From positions 45,087,001-45,151,000 of the forward strand of contig JAZHRO010000003.1 in assembly GCA_037157565.1 (NCBI GenBank): DNA of 64,000 bases, given 5' to 3'. The stretch's first letter is position 1. Every line of letters starts with the position of its first letter. The notes beneath the pieces were generated by a model. It was given only the letters and a program-made list of their open reading frames with translations, did not search any database and was not told where the DNA came from. The stretch comes from Thalassia testudinum. Lineage: Eukaryota; Streptophyta; Magnoliopsida; Alismatales; Hydrocharitaceae. Shown piece after piece: positions 22,822 through 33,020 of the stretch. The translations under genes and the position numbers were made by a program.

Positions 22822-23626
22822 CCGCCCAATCGATCCATCTACTTGATCTTGGACACTATCGATCACTCCATCTCCTCCCATGAGCACCTTCCTCCATACC
22901 ACCATCTTTATGTCCAAGATCCAAGCTACACCACCTTCTCAAGAGGTCGACCAACACCACCTTGGCCATTCTCCTTCCCTCCCACCACCTCCAGCCACAC
23001 GGCCACTAGAGCCCACCTCTAGTGCTCCATTTTCTTGTAGTGATAATCGTTCTTCTACTTTATTTTCTATCATTTTATCTTGCTTAGTAGTGTAGTAATA
23101 TCTCTTTCTAGAGTGTACACATAAATTCTCTCTCCATGGGTTCCATGCATGCATCTCTCTTTTGTTGGACTATATTTTGTTGTTTTTACTTTCCTTATAC
23201 AAGCATTCATCTAGATCCGATTGTACATGACTTGATTCATTGTAATAAAATTTCTATTAATATCATTTGGATCATAGTCTTTCTTTTATGCAAATAAAAT
23301 GTTAGTTCCGGAAGATATCGACGATTTATCGGTAAATGAATTTTCCATTGGTTACCAACGCATAGTTGAAGTAGTGTGCATAGAAACTCATACATTCACG
23401 TTTGTCATATTTTGACTCATGCACATGTTCTACATGTAAACAATGCAACTGACGAATCCTATATTCATACCTTAAACATCAAACTGCGATTCTAAACAAG
23501 TAGAAAGAGAGAGAAAAATCAGAATCAGATTCATGAAAACATGCCTCCCTGAGATCGACCGGGACTCACCTAGTCTCATTGCAAATTTGTTTGTTTGAAT
23601 CGGATTTCGCATCTATACTACAACAT
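22822..23626 (+). repeat. Third LTR-like fragment
   Basis: The right half resembles the U5 end of Athila-type LTRs: CCTCCCTGAGATCGACCGGG at 23544, followed about 60 bases later by a probable terminus CTACAACA at 23626. A TTTTCTTGTAGTG segment at 23030-23042 looks like a CACTA end facing left, but no partner was found. No gene is visible. Confidence 0.4.
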
Positions 23627-24309
23627 AAATTAATCAAAGTAGCAATTTACAAATCCTTATTATCCTAAAAGCATTAAGTTAACGAATCTATCTATTTAGC
23701 ATTATATTGGGCTTTAATATTAATTAACTATTCTTTTTTTGTTGCAACATTAAAGTAAACACTGTCCCCCATCCCTCCCCTCTCCTTCCACACATGTCAA
23801 CCTTCTAGTCACCATCCAAGGCCATCCTCTTCTCCCTTACCTCTCCTTCTCACTACTACATCCATCATCTCTTCCATCAATTTGGCATCACAGAATAATA
23901 GATCTCACATTAAAAGTAGTATATATATATAGTTTCACACAATAACTTCCAAATGGTTGAGCGCATTTATGATTGGATTTGAGCATGCTTCTACTTCATC
24001 TTGAGCAATTGTTTTTTAATTTGGGTAAGGACCCAAGGCAACCATGCATATCTACTTATTTGGATTCACAGTTGCAAAACCTACGAAAACTAACTCATCT
24101 TGCTTAAATATGAATTATCACACTCTTTGGTTTGTGTAAATTAAGCAATCGGAGCATAGCCTAAGTATGTGGAAAATTTATGCTTTCAACTGATTTTTAA
24201 ATCCTTCATCTTTGATATTTTTCTAGAAAACATCTAATGTCCTAAGTGTTATACCTAACTTAGTTTGTCCTAAGTGTTATATTTTGAATTTTTTCTAATA
24301 GCCTACTGG
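23627..24309. other. AT-rich spacer, nothing recognised
   Basis: It contains a pyrimidine-rich block (23765-23880) and a short TA run near 23925. No ORF, LTR end or structural RNA was recognised. It forms the left flank of NA2. Confidence 0.5.
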
Positions 24310-26104
24310 TGAAGCGTGTTTTCACGATGTAAAATCAGGGTTTTGGGAAACCCGTCATCGTAGTCGCAAAAATCGCTACCAAATAAAATTTATGCCGAAA
24401 CTCGAGGTGAGTCCTGGGTCGAACACAGGGAAGCAAACATTTGGTTTTGAAATCTACACTTTCGATTTTATTTGTTCTTCATTATTTTTATCCTTTTAGA
24501 TTTTTTGGCATTTTATGAGGCAAGAGATCAGTTCAATAATATCTAGCCAATATACTTGCAAAATAAGAGAGAGAGAAAGAGAAAATATCAATACTTAGCT
24601 AACCAAAGTTTACTACAGATAATCAAGGAAGAAATTACAACTACACTAGAAAGTGATAAAAGATAGAGAAAGATGAGAAGAGTCCCCCTCGACAGTTGCT
24701 TGAAGGACGACTTGCTCTGACGTCACCTGAGTGAAGGTGGTGGGAAGTTGGAGGAAGGAGAACGGTGGCAGAAGAAGGAGGACGAGGCAAGACAGTGTTG
24801 CGGCGAGGATCTACTTCCCGAAGTGGTGAGAGGATAGCCACAGGATGCTCCACGGATGGGACTGAGAGGCAGGAAAAAATATTTGATTTCTACTCTAGAG
24901 GAGCATCCCGGGCTTGGGACAAGCTCTCTTTAGAGGCTTGGAGGTGGGGAGGGAGAGAAAGGAAGAAATGAAGAGAAATGGGAGGGGTGGATGTCCTTTT
25001 ATATTAGAGGAGAAGAGGCAAAATAAAGTCATGGGTCAACAACAACATTTACAATCGTCATTAATGCCTCACCTCAAATGTCGCTGAAGATCCACAGCCT
25101 ATCTTTCGCACACGTGCACAGCACACTTGCAGCTGTCGTCGTAAGTGGATTAATCTCCGCCATTGGATCCAAGATGAGAGGCCACAATAGTGCGATGATC
25201 GCACGCTCTGATAGCATGTCAGATAGGGGATCAGATAGGGCGTGATTGCTTGCGTGCAGATTACGTGACTCTCGTCACTCCACGTCAGCACCCTATTCAC
25301 TGCACGATGAAGATCTGACGGTCGAATTTGGCTCCAGCCCACACTTGCAAATTGAGTGAGGTCGGCGAGTTTCGAACTTGCGTTGGTGGCTTGAGAGCCC
25401 TCTTTGCGACCATTGTGCTGTTGTGTTGGATGGTCGAGTGGAGAGATCAGATGGCACGAGCTCTTAACCGTTGGATGGAGATCCAACAGTTGAGATTCAA
25501 AGTTAGTGAGCTCTTCAGATGAAGCGGGTGACGTAGCGTGATTACGGCCATTGGATTGAGATCCAACAGTTGGGATTTGATAACGCGGATGAGGAGGTGT
25601 TGTGAGTGTTGCTGGCTGGCTTGGAGGGTTTGGATGACACCACATGGCACCATCTGGACCATCCATCCTCTTTTACTTGCAGAGGATGCCACGATGCTCG
25701 GATCAAGATGATTTTTACATTGGTAGGCTACGATCGTCACTCTAGATCCATCCATATGGTTGGAATTTTCATCCAAAGCTCGTAAAGATGTCACATTGCC
25801 CCCTGTCCATTGATCTTCCTCAGACTGCACAATGTGGTACGAGACTCTGATTAAGACGATTTCAGAGGCATTGGACTCTATTTGTTGTCCTGATCAGATC
25901 TGTATGGTTGGATCATCAATTCGAGGCCCTAAAATAGATCTCCTCTCCTGGCCATAAAGGGGCACAAATTAACCTAAACTTTATATAAACTATTCTAAAT
26001 GCAGAATGATACTTGTTATGCGATATTTATACTATGGAATGCATATCTAAGCTTAGGAACATGCATAAATAGGCAATTTAACCTAAATGGATGTGTCTAC
26101 ATCA
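24310..26104 (-). repeat. 3' LTR of NA2
   Basis: On the minus strand it begins TGATGTAGACACATCC at 26104 directly after the polypurine tract and ends GCTTCA at 24310. It is collinear with 30531-32325. The U5 motif (CTTCCCTGTGTTCGACCCAG on the minus strand) lies at 24407-24433. The ORFs in this block are not conserved as coding between the two LTRs. Confidence 0.9.
24995..25003 (-). promoter_or_regulatory. TATA box of NA2 3' LTR
   Basis: The minus strand reads TATAAAAGG about 1.1 kb from the LTR start, identical to the A2 LTR box. The 5' LTR copy at 31212-31220 has drifted to TATGAAAGG. Confidence 0.55.
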
Positions 26105-26124
26105 TACCCCCATGCCTTTCTTTT
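26105..26124 (-). other. Polypurine tract of NA2
   Basis: The minus strand reads AAAAGAAAGGCATGGGGGTA immediately before the TGATGT start of the LTR. It shares GCATGGGGGTA with A1 and A3. Confidence 0.85.
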
Positions 26125-27420
26125 GCTAGTCCGTAGCAAAATCAAACTAAATGCTATGTATAAAGACAGAATTAGGACTCGATCTCTTATGGCATTAGTT
26201 GTTTATTAACAAAAGGAAATTTTTACATAAGTCCTAAACTACGAAGACCCAACAGTGGCCGAGTGCCTACCAAAATGCAACCCGCCTAAGTCCTCACCTT
26301 ATTTTGAAAAGGGAAGATACATTTTTGTTTATGTTTTCTTCTATTCTATTTTTTTCTTTGGATTTTTGAGTTTAGAGTTTCAAGGCAGCTTTCTACGGCT
26401 ACCCAACCTACCCAAGACTCGAAAAGAACTTCAAGTTCTAAGCATCTTGTGAAAAGTGATACTCACTAAGCGACCATTAAAATAGACTTTAGGTTTCTAT
26501 GACCCTAGGTGACCTTAAGTGTTTCTGCCTAAAGGTTTATCTTTCCGATCGGTAGCTTTCTCCCTACTTTTTTTATTTTTTATGGGGTCAACACAAGGGT
26601 GAACCCAGCGTATATCTCTCTGATTTATTCTACTTCCTCGCTTCTTCCCTATGTGTTTTAGAAATTATTTGTGCTTTTTTGTGAGTTGGGTTCTAGACAA
26701 CTGGCCAATGGGCAGTTACCCACAACAACTTGCCAACCATACTCGTGCGGTGAAGTGTGGCTTATTTTTATTTTTATTTTTTCTCCTTTTTCTATTTTTC
26801 TATTTTTTCTCTTTCTTTTTTAGTATCCTTTTTTTTCTTTTCTTTTTCTAAGTAGGTGGCTTCCATGATCTAAGATTTATCTAAAGGCAATAGAAAGAGT
26901 ATGGTCATGTAGCTGGGCTCTGGATAATCGACCAATAGGCTATTACCCACGACAACTTGCCAGCCATACTACCCTAGAAAGTTCATTAGCTACCTAATTT
27001 TTGTAAAAATCACCAAAAAGTGAGTCTGTGCAGATAGTGTGTAGATGCTTTAGACTTAAAGTCCCCTCAAATCAAAGCATGGGTTGATAAGTTGTGTACT
27101 TATCACCCCAATTTATTTACCAAATTAAAATAAAATTAACTTGGCGAGGACTCGAGACCAAGTCAACATTTTAGTGGACACCTAGGCTAATTAATCTCGA
27201 AAACCTAAGGAGTCTAAGTGTTCAGGTCCTAAAGTATCATTTCCTAAAGTTAACAACTCCTAATGCCTAAGTTCTCTTCTCCTAACTTTAATTTTTTACA
27301 TTTTTTTATTTTGAATTTTGATATTTTTTAAGAAAATAGAAGAAATTCTATGGAGCTAACAAAATATTTTTAGGACTAAGTATCCAACCCCCCATGGCTA
27401 AATGATGCAATGTCCTTATT
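26125..27420 (-). other. NA2 3' untranslated region, related to A1
   Basis: The reverse complement aligns with A1 6310-7610. Two copies of the 50-bp motif lie at about 26686-26738 and 26911-26965. The GGGGGTTGG polypurine-like tract and the preceding CAATAAGGACATTG lie near 27388-27420. Low-complexity T-rich stretches generate hydrophobic ORFs with no support. Confidence 0.7.
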
Positions 27421-27701
27421 GCAAAAATAAAGGCATGAAAAGGGCGTAACAAATAGAATATCACCTGAATTTTGTGAAAATCCGGTCAGTTCTGCTGAGA
27501 ATGTGGAATATACACACGTGCTAAGTTTATTGCCTTTAGCTAGGCATATTATACAAACAACGAGAAGGTTAAGAATTCACAAGTGTAGGTCAGAATCGGA
27601 ATTAAAAGATTGGTCCTCAGACCTGCCAGTAGAAGATGTCCACAAATGTGGACCAGATTATGGTGCAGACCCATGCCCCAAGGTCGAATGGTTCTAAGGT
27701 T

Positions 27702-28420
27702 CTAGATGAAAATCACATATAACCAAAGATCATTTTGCTTGTAGGACTGAGCCTGTGATTTTGTGGTGCGCAACTCAAGTCTAAAATGTCGGACAATGGG
27801 TAGGTCTAAATCATTGGGTCTATTTGTCCATATGGAATTTAGCTCAGAAATATTGTCAAATGTTCTGTACTTGGGTTGCACATCTTCATAATCAAAAATG
27901 TCATAAGGGTCCTGGTAAAAAGATAGTGGTTTCAAACATAAAGGAACCCTTAGATCAAGAACTATATTTCCCCCAAAATTCACTTCCCATAATTTAACTT
28001 CCAAACTCCTCTCCTCTAAAATCAAAGTTTCTGGGACCTCCAAATTGTTGTACACCCCATCAAAGATATCCAAGTCAAACAATTGTGGTTGAATCAGAAT
28101 TGACTTGGGTCTGGTGATCTCAAGAATACCATCATTCAATTCTTTGGGATGTGGTTAAGGAATGGAGCTACTGATTGAATCATCCAATAAATCTAGATTT
28201 GAATTCTCCATGTCAGCCACAATCAAATCACAATCCTCAGTTATCGGGCTATCAAATGGTTCATCATGCTCCTCGAGCCCATTTGTCTTCCTAAAACCAT
28301 TTTCCTTAACTTCAAGTGAGACTTGACTAAGAGATTCCTCACCCTCAGAATTAAAGAATCATTGATCCTCATTTATATATGTCTCAAAACCATATGTTGT
28401 TCCTTGGTGTATATAGAGAC
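27702..28420 (-). pseudogene. NA2 ORF, acidic C-terminal part (unknown protein)
   Basis: The minus-strand reading starts near 28420, passes GLEEHDEPFDSPITEDCDLI and MENSNLDLLDDSISSSIP, then a TAA, then NDGILEITRPKSILIQPQLF and DPYDIFDYEDVQPKYRTFD to a stop at 27702. It is strongly acidic (Asp/Glu/Leu-rich) with no Cys/His finger, protease or polymerase motif that I know. The codon-like, non-repetitive composition over about 240 codons suggests it once encoded a protein. It probably belongs with the Tyr/Pro-rich segment upstream as one degenerate ORF. Function unknown. Confidence 0.5.
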
Positions 28421-29004
28421 ATTTTTCCTTACTCCATAGCTCAGGGATCTCGGGTGAGAAAATCACATCATCCTCAATTGGTTGCTCTAACCCAACTTGG
28501 TCATCCCCAGTCTCAGAAAATGTGTCCCCCCGACAGGCACCTGAGTGGGTTCAGACATTGGCTCTCCTAAAGGGGGTTCGTCCTGGGAATCATCCCAAGA
28601 TTGGGCTAAGGCAACCATGAATTTCATCCTCAATCTTGATAATTTCCCAAGTAAAAACTCACCCGGGTCCCTATCCTTAACATCTTAGAGCCAATCCAAT
28701 AAAGAACTATTAAGCTCATCAATCATTTTGATCATAGGCTCCAATGCTTCAATGCATGGTGTTGGCTGAGCTTCTAAAGATCATACAGTGTTCCTCAAGT
28801 TAGCCAACACCCTATCCTGGACCTAGTTCACCTTAACCGAGTGGTTCGGTTCAGGGTTGGGTGGGTTTGATTTCAATTTAGGGGAGTCAATATATTGAGG
28901 TTCTAGGGGTCCTCCCTGATAGTAGGTCATTTCAAGTTGTTCAAAGAATGGTGGTGACCTATGTTCAGCATAATCCTGGGGTGGCTAGGGTTATAATCAT
29001 CATA

Positions 29005-29268
29005 TCATTCTTTATTATAGATCGAGTTAGGTTGATCATCAAATGGTGGAGATTTATAATCATTGTAGGCGTGAGAAGGATAATAATCATAGTCATGATG
29101 TCTAGGGTTAGGTCGTGGACATTGAGGTTCGGAATCATATCCCCAATTAAAGTTATCCTGACTAGGAGATGGGTAATCATAAGTCGAGTTAGGATAGTAA
29201 TCATTTTGAGGATAAGTGGTGGTAGGAGGGTAGGATTGAAATTGTGTGTATGGTGTGGAAGAATACAT
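29005..29268 (-). pseudogene. NA2 ORF, Tyr/Pro-rich N-terminal part (unknown protein)
   Basis: The probable start at 29268 gives MYSSTPYTQFQSYPPTTTYP, then NDYYPNSTYDYPSPSQDNF and HHDYDYYPSHAYNDYKSPPF, ending at a stop at 29005. It is extremely rich in Tyr, Pro, Asn and Asp, as in low-complexity or disordered proteins. NA1 has a similarly biased reading at 1-380. No domain is recognised. The start is chosen because biased composition begins there; an upstream in-frame ATG at 29325 adds a hydrophobic stretch of a different kind. Confidence 0.5.
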
Positions 29269-29329
29269 GATGAAGTAGGAGGGAAAATAGAACAAAGAAA
29301 GGTGCCCTACAATACAATCAACCAAACCT

Positions 29330-30506
29330 ATCCTTAGGTGAGTAGCCTAAAGACCTATAGGGTCCCAGGATCCATCTTGAGATGAAATAAATGATTTAGT
29401 CTACTTCTATCTAGTCAATTCAACCAGTTAGAGGGAGGGGTTGGGGAGAAGGTTCTTCCTTTGGCTTGCGCCTCCAGTTCCTTTGATACCCCCCAACCGA
29501 GGTCGTCTGACGCTACTCCCCTAGCTAGACATCAGATGGACCAATAGAAGCAGATTATTCGAAAAAAATCTCAGTTGGAGCCCCAAAGAGTGAGTTAATC
29601 CTTAAGGCCAACGTATACTCAATTATAGTTAGTATTGGGATGATTGTGCTCTTGGAATGTGATGGGCCCTTTAAATAGGTTGTGCCCTTAATGATCAGTT
29701 AATATGTATGTGTGTGCATAACCAGGGTTTCAAACAAGGTTATTTGATGATGTGTCTTTTAGGGTTTAACCGTATTTAGTAGTTTTTAGGGTTTAATCTT
29801 TTTAGGTTCGTTCAATTAGGTTCAATAGAACACTCCAAGTTTTGAAAGCACCGGTGATGATATCTTCCTTTAAAAATTAGAAAAAAAATTTGGAGTGTCT
29901 GGTTAGTTCTTAAAAATTGAACCCTAAGTGGCAAGCTACTTGATGAATCAGTTTTATTTTGAGTGGTGCAACCCAAACAGTTCAAGCAGTTGGCTTATTG
30001 CACCACCTGATTAAGGCACACAAAATGTTTAACCTAATCAAATTTCTACTCACTTATTTCTGTGTTGAGTTAAGGTGTATCGATCCACAGGTCAGATTCC
30101 GGTTAAGTGGTAGAATCAATGTGATTGTGCGCCTTAGGTCGAGAAACTTGTGGGTGTTTAAGTTGTGTCACTTTTAGCTTAATCCCACAAGATGAGAAGA
30201 GTAATTTTTTTTTGTATTTTTAATTTATTGATGGGTAAGGTGAATGGAGTAGCAATCAAACAACCAAGATCTAACCTAGGGTTTATGTAAGCACCTAAGT
30301 TGATTTGGGTTTGAGTTATTAGTGTGGCGAAATGAAATCTAAGGTAAGGGTGGTGGGGATACACTTACAGAACCTTCATCCGATTTATCTCCGATCTAAC
30401 CACTCTAGCCTACCTTGGAAGAGTACCTGCAATCATAGTAAGATTAGAGAAAAAGTGAGATAAAAGTTAAGCACAAAACACGTGAGAAAAACCAAAAAGC
30501 ATTGAC
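29330..30506 (-). other. NA2 5' leader, related to the A2 leader
   Basis: Non-coding. The reverse complement shares blocks with A2 36240-36440, including CATCAAGTAGCTTG, TTTTAAAGGAA and CCAAAACTTG-like segments in the same order. No ORF of note. Confidence 0.6.
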
Positions 30507-30524
30507 TCCCCGGCAACGACACCA
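30507..30524 (-). other. Primer-binding site (tRNA-Asp type) of NA2
   Basis: The minus strand reads TGGTGTCGTTGCCGGGGA, six bases inside the 5' LTR end. It matches the A3 site except at two positions. Confidence 0.9.
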
Positions 30525-30530
30525 AAATGA

Positions 30531-32325
30531 TGAAGCATCCTTTCACGATATAAAATTAGGGTTTCGAGAGAACCCACCGTCGTAGTCGTAAAAATTGCTA
30601 CCAAATAAAATTTATGCCGAAACTCGAGGTGAGTCCTGAGTCGAATACAGGGAAGCAAACGTTTGGTTTTGAAATCCGCACTTTCGATTTTATTTGTTTT
30701 TCATTATTTTTATCCTTTTAGATTTTTTTGGTATTTTATAAGACAAGAGATCAGGTCGATAATATCTATCCAATATACTTGCAAAATAAGAGAGAGAGAA
30801 AATATCAATATTTAGCTAACCAAAGTTTACTATAGATAAACAAGGAAGAAATTATAACTAGACTAGAAAGTGGTAAAAGATAGAGAAAGATAAGAAGAGT
30901 CCCCCTCAACAGTCACTTGGAGAACGACCCTCTCTGATATCCCCTGGATGAAGGTGGTGGGAAGTTGGAGGAAGGAGAACGGCGGTGGAGGAAGGAGGAC
31001 GGGACAGGACGGCATCGTGACAAGGATCTACATCCCGAAGTGGTGAGAGGATGGCCACGGGATACTCCACAAATGGGGGTGAGAGGCGAGAAAAAATATT
31101 TGATTTCTAGTCTAGAGGAGCATCCCAGGCTTGGTACAAGCTCTCTCTAAAGGCTTGGAGGTGGTAAGGGAGAGAAAGGAAGAGATGAAGAGAAATGGGA
31201 GGGGTAGGGGTCCTTTCATAATGGAAGAGAAGAGGGAAAATAAAGTCATGGGTCAACAACGACATTTACAATCGTCGCTAAAGCCTTGCCTCAAATGTCG
31301 CTGAAGATCCGCAGCCCATGCTCGCGCATGCATGCGCAGCGTACTCGCAACTATTGTCTTTCACGGATGAATCTCCACCGTTGGATCCAAGACGAGCAGC
31401 CATGATCGTGCGATGATCACACGTTCAGATAGCGCGTCAGATAAGGTGCCAGATAGGGCATGATCGCGCACATGCAGATCGCACGGCGCTCGTCTTGCAA
31501 TGTCAGCGCTCTGTTCACCACTCAATGAAGCTCCGACTGTTGAATTTGGCTCCAACGCGCACTTGCAAATCGAGAGAGCTCGGAAGTTTCTAACTCGCGT
31601 TGATGGCTTGGGAGCTCTCTTTGGAACCACTGTGCTACTACGTTGGATGGTCGAGTGGAGAGATCAGATGGCACAAGATCTTGACCGTTAGATGGAGATC
31701 CAATAGTCGAGATTCAAAGTTGGTAAGCTCTTCAGATGAAGCGGGCAACGTGGCGTGATTACGGCCGTTGGGTTGAGATCCAACAGCTGGGATTTAATAG
31801 CGCAGATGAGGAGGAGGTGTTGTGAGTGCTGTTGGTCAGCTTCAAGGGTCTGGATGATGCCACGTGGCACCATCTGGACCATCTATCTACTTTTTGTTGC
31901 AGAGGATGCCACAGTGCTCGGATTAAGATGATTTTCACTTTAGCGGACTACAATTGTCACTCCGAATCCATTGGTACAGTCAGATTTTTATCCAAATCCC
32001 GTAAAGATGTCACATTACCCCCTTACTGTGATCTCCCTCAAACTGCATAATGTGCTACGGGACTCCGATAAAGACGATTTTGGAGGCATTGGACTCCATT
32101 TGTCGTTCCGATCAGATCCGTACAGTCGGATCGTCAATTCGAGGCCCTGAAATAGATCTCCTTCTCTCTTAGCCATAAAAGGACACAAATTAGCCTATAC
32201 TTTATACAAATTATTTTAAATGTAGAATGATACATGATATGCAATATTTATATTATGGAATGCATATCTAAGCCTAGGAACATGCATAAATAGGGATTTT
32301 AACCTAAATGGATGTGTCTACATCA
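30531..32325 (-). repeat. 5' LTR of NA2
   Basis: Copy of 24310-26104 with the same ends (TGAAGC and CTACATCA on the + strand) and the same length. The U5 motif lies at 30629-30655. Confidence 0.9.
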
Positions 32326-32587
32326 CCTGCACATAAAAATAATACATATAATCAAAGTAGGCACACCCCACATTAAAAATGCATCACATACAAACAAAGT
32401 GGGCACACCCTACATTCATTCATTGAAACATAAACAATATGTGGGCACACCCTACATCTAACATAAACTTAAAATATCATAAAAATAAATTATACATAAT
32501 AAAATTATACCTCCAAGTTGCACAGCCTCCGAGAATGGCCGAAATTGATAACCCGTAATTTAACAACACATTAATTAATTATTATGT
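32326..32587. repeat. Three copies of a GTGGGCACACCCTACAT motif
   Basis: Between NA2 and the purine tract, near-identical 17-base units occur at about 32359, 32399 and 32441, separated by AT-rich spacers of 23-25 bases. The unit is partly self-complementary. No gene is present. Confidence 0.7.
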
Positions 32588-33018
32588 AGAATAGGAGGAA
32601 GAAGATGGGTAGTAGGAGAGGAGGGAGGGCATGGTAGCAGTAGGAGGAGGATGGCAGGACGAGAAGGGGGCACAGAGGAGGAGGGGGACGGATGGGAGGA
32701 GGAGGTGGAGGCGAGGGATAGTTAGGAGGAGGAGGGTGAGGGAGGAGGAGGAGGAAAAGGGGGAGGCGACAGGGAGGAGGAGGAGGGGGCAAGGAGGAGG
32801 AGGAGGGGGTCGATCAGGAGGAGGAGGAGGGGGAGGGGGTAGGGAGTAGGAGGAGAAGGGAGGCACCAATAGAGAGGGGCAAGGAGGAGGAGGGGGCAAC
32901 CAAGAGGAGGAGGAGGAGGGGAGCATATCAGAAGAGGAGGAGAGGCAGAGGGGGCGGGGAGGTGGATGGAAGGAGGAGGAGGAGAGGCGAAGGAGCAGGG
33001 AGGAGGATTAGAGGAGGA
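32588..33018. repeat. GGA/GAG-rich purine tract 2
   Basis: About 430 bases of GGA/GAG-rich sequence interrupted by short variants, ending at the start of the A2 LTR. It resembles 21149-21480. The Pro/Ser/Leu-rich minus-strand ORFs and Gly/Arg-rich plus-strand ORFs across it are artefacts. Confidence 0.85.
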
Positions 33019-33020
33019 AG

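Larger units (their letters stand above)
24310..32325 (-). mobile_element. NA2: non-autonomous LTR retrotransposon (both LTRs, no pol)
   Basis: Two LTRs of equal length (1795 bp) flank 4426 bp of internal sequence on the minus strand, with a tRNA-Asp primer site and a GGGGGTA polypurine tract in the right places. The interior has no gag capsid, protease, RT or integrase. It holds a degenerate Tyr/Pro-rich to acidic reading. The leader resembles that of A2 and the 3' region that of A1, so it probably used proteins from A1/A2-type elements. The target duplication is unclear (ACTGG left, CCTGC right). Visible LTR divergence suggests an old insertion. Confidence 0.85.

Noticed and set aside
23030..23042. 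TTTTCTTGTAGTG as a complete CACTA element end
   Set aside because: No partner terminus, subterminal repeats or target duplication was found, so it is mentioned only inside the fragment entry.
28948..29337. A 129-codon plus-strand ORF rich in Ile/Val/Arg with apparent membrane-like stretches
   Set aside because: It is the antisense of the Tyr/Pro-rich NA2 reading; the bias is a mirror of that sequence.
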